Positions 4,904-5,713 of a DNA stretch of 5,713 bases are shown here, piece by piece. Numbering within the stretch: the first letter of the stretch is position 1; each line of letters starts with the position of its first letter. The position numbers were made by a program, and so were the translations under genes. Below the pieces are notes generated by a model, which ran no database searches, was not told where the DNA came from, and saw nothing but the letters and a program-made list of their open reading frames with translations. This DNA is from an uncultured Alphaproteobacteria bacterium. Its GTDB lineage: Bacteria; Pseudomonadota; Alphaproteobacteria; CASFRQ01; SAAU01. Location: NCBI GenBank assembly GCA_949296785.1, contig CASFRQ010000105.1, forward strand, positions 1 through 5,713, read 5' to 3'.

Positions 4904-5713
4904 ATGAAAACACCCTTCATAAAAAAATCATTAAAGTTCCTCGGGACGATTGCCGGCCTCCTGACCGCCAGTTATGTCCTTTTGATTATCTTCTTTATCG
5001 CCGCTCAGGATTTTTATATTTTTGAACCGGGAAAAAGATATTATTCGCCAAAAGATGTCCAGATGGATTCCGTTTTTCGGGAAATTAAGCTGAAAACCAT
5101 AGATGATTTGGAAATAGATGCCTGGTTGCACGAAGGGGACCCGCAAAAACCCGCTATTCTTTACCTGCACGGCAATAATGATGAGCTTTCTCATTTTGCT
5201 GACCGATTGATTCCTTATGCGAATGAAGGGTACACCATTTTGATGGTGGAATACAGAGGGTATGGCCGCAATCCCGGCAAACCTTCCGAAGAAGGATTGA
5301 TTACGGATGCCTTGGCCGGATATAAATATTTGAAAGAAAGAGGGTACAAGGTTGTTGTCCATGGTTTTTCCCTGGGGACGGGGGTTGCTTTGGGGTTAGC
5401 TGACCAAACGCAGGTAGACGGTGTTATTTTGGAAGCGCCTTTTTATTCCATGCGTACTTTAGTTCAAGAAACGGTTCCTATTTTGCCGGCGGGAGTCATG
5501 CTGCGTAACAGATTTCCCTCCAACAAGAGAATCAGACGGTTAAACAAGCCTGTTCTTATCCTCCACGGGACGAGGGATTCAACAATTCCTTACAACCATT
5601 CTCAAATGCTTTTTGATGATACAAACGAACCAAATAAAGTCATTGTTTTTATTGAAGGAGGGACGCATCTGAACTTGCCAGAGATGGGAGAATTTGATAC
5701 AATCCTCCCGTGG
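4904..5713 (+). CDS. Membrane-anchored alpha/beta hydrolase, 3' end cut by window edge
   Basis: From the ATG at 4904 the frame stays open for 270 codons to the window edge. Residues 12-34 form one hydrophobic segment after a Lys-rich start, suggesting an N-in anchor with the enzyme domain in the periplasm. The alpha/beta hydrolase fold shows YLHGNN (87-92, oxyanion region), EYRGYGRNPGKPSEEG (116-131), the nucleophile elbow GFSLGTG (154-160, Ser156), HGTRDSTIP (221-229, Asp225) and EGGTHLNLPE (251-260, His255). The catalytic triad is complete, so the missing part is short. The architecture resembles the BEM46/ABHD13 and E. coli YfhR group, whose substrates are poorly known; an esterase or acyl-hydrolase activity is likely but unproven. 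ATG is supported by AGGGA at 4891-4895, eight bases upstream. It lies 104 bases after ldcA on the same strand with its own promoter-like sequence, so co-transcription is uncertain. Confidence 0.9.
   Translation, partial: MKTPFIKKSLKFLGTIAGLLTASYVLLIIFFIAAQDFYIFEPGKRYYSPKDVQMDSVFREIKLKTIDDLEIDAWLHEGDPQKPAILYLHGNNDELSHFADRLIPYANEGYTILMVEYRGYGRNPGKPSEEGLITDALAGYKYLKERGYKVVVHGFSLGTGVALGLADQTQVDGVILEAPFYSMRTLVQETVPILPAGVMLRNRFPSNKRIRRLNKPVLILHGTRDSTIPYNHSQMLFDDTNEPNKVIVFIEGGTHLNLPEMGEFDTILPW

Noticed and set aside
4931..5362. 143-codon minus-strand frame
   Set aside because: It is fully opposite the alpha/beta hydrolase, whose motifs are unmistakable on the plus strand.

Overview
The window reads as chromosomal DNA of a Gram-negative bacterium. 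It has no phage, transposon, CRISPR array or RNA gene that I can see. Three of its four clear genes act on cell-wall peptides or glycan: a secreted lytic transglycosylase, a Mur ligase of the Mpl/MurC type, and an L,D-carboxypeptidase of family S66. Their style (a long exported Slt with a C-terminal catalytic domain, and a Mur ligase with a GTSGKT P-loop and an RRLE..GEANG segment) recalls Alphaproteobacteria. Moderate GC with A-rich spacers would suit an uncultured host-associated lineage. The lineage is an inference from memory, not a search.

Layout: bases 1-1738 hold the minus-strand slt-like gene, cut by the left edge near its C-terminus and starting at TTG. A 100-base divergent spacer (1739-1838) carries candidate promoters in both directions, a 14-base AT palindrome and a pair of TCAAGTC repeats. 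The Mpl-like ligase runs 1839-3233 on the plus strand. Next comes a 666-base stretch (3234-3899) without a convincing gene. It consists of strand-switching purine-rich blocks and holds a 13-codon reading frame with a strong ribosome binding site that ends inside a perfect 20-base palindrome, plus a doubtful minus-strand frame. An LdcA-like carboxypeptidase follows (3900-4799). After a 104-base spacer with a promoter-like sequence and a 12-base palindrome, a membrane-anchored alpha/beta hydrolase (4904 onward) runs off the right edge.

How the genes fit together: the transglycosylase would cut glycan strands in the periplasm and release anhydro-muropeptides. After import and trimming in the cytoplasm, LdcA would remove the terminal D-Ala from tetrapeptides. 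Mpl would then join the resulting tripeptide to UDP-MurNAc, returning it to wall synthesis. This makes the window a plausible peptidoglycan recycling neighbourhood. The hydrolase has no evident link to that pathway. I found no clear new system; the unexplained parts are the 3234-3899 region and the palindromes in the spacers.
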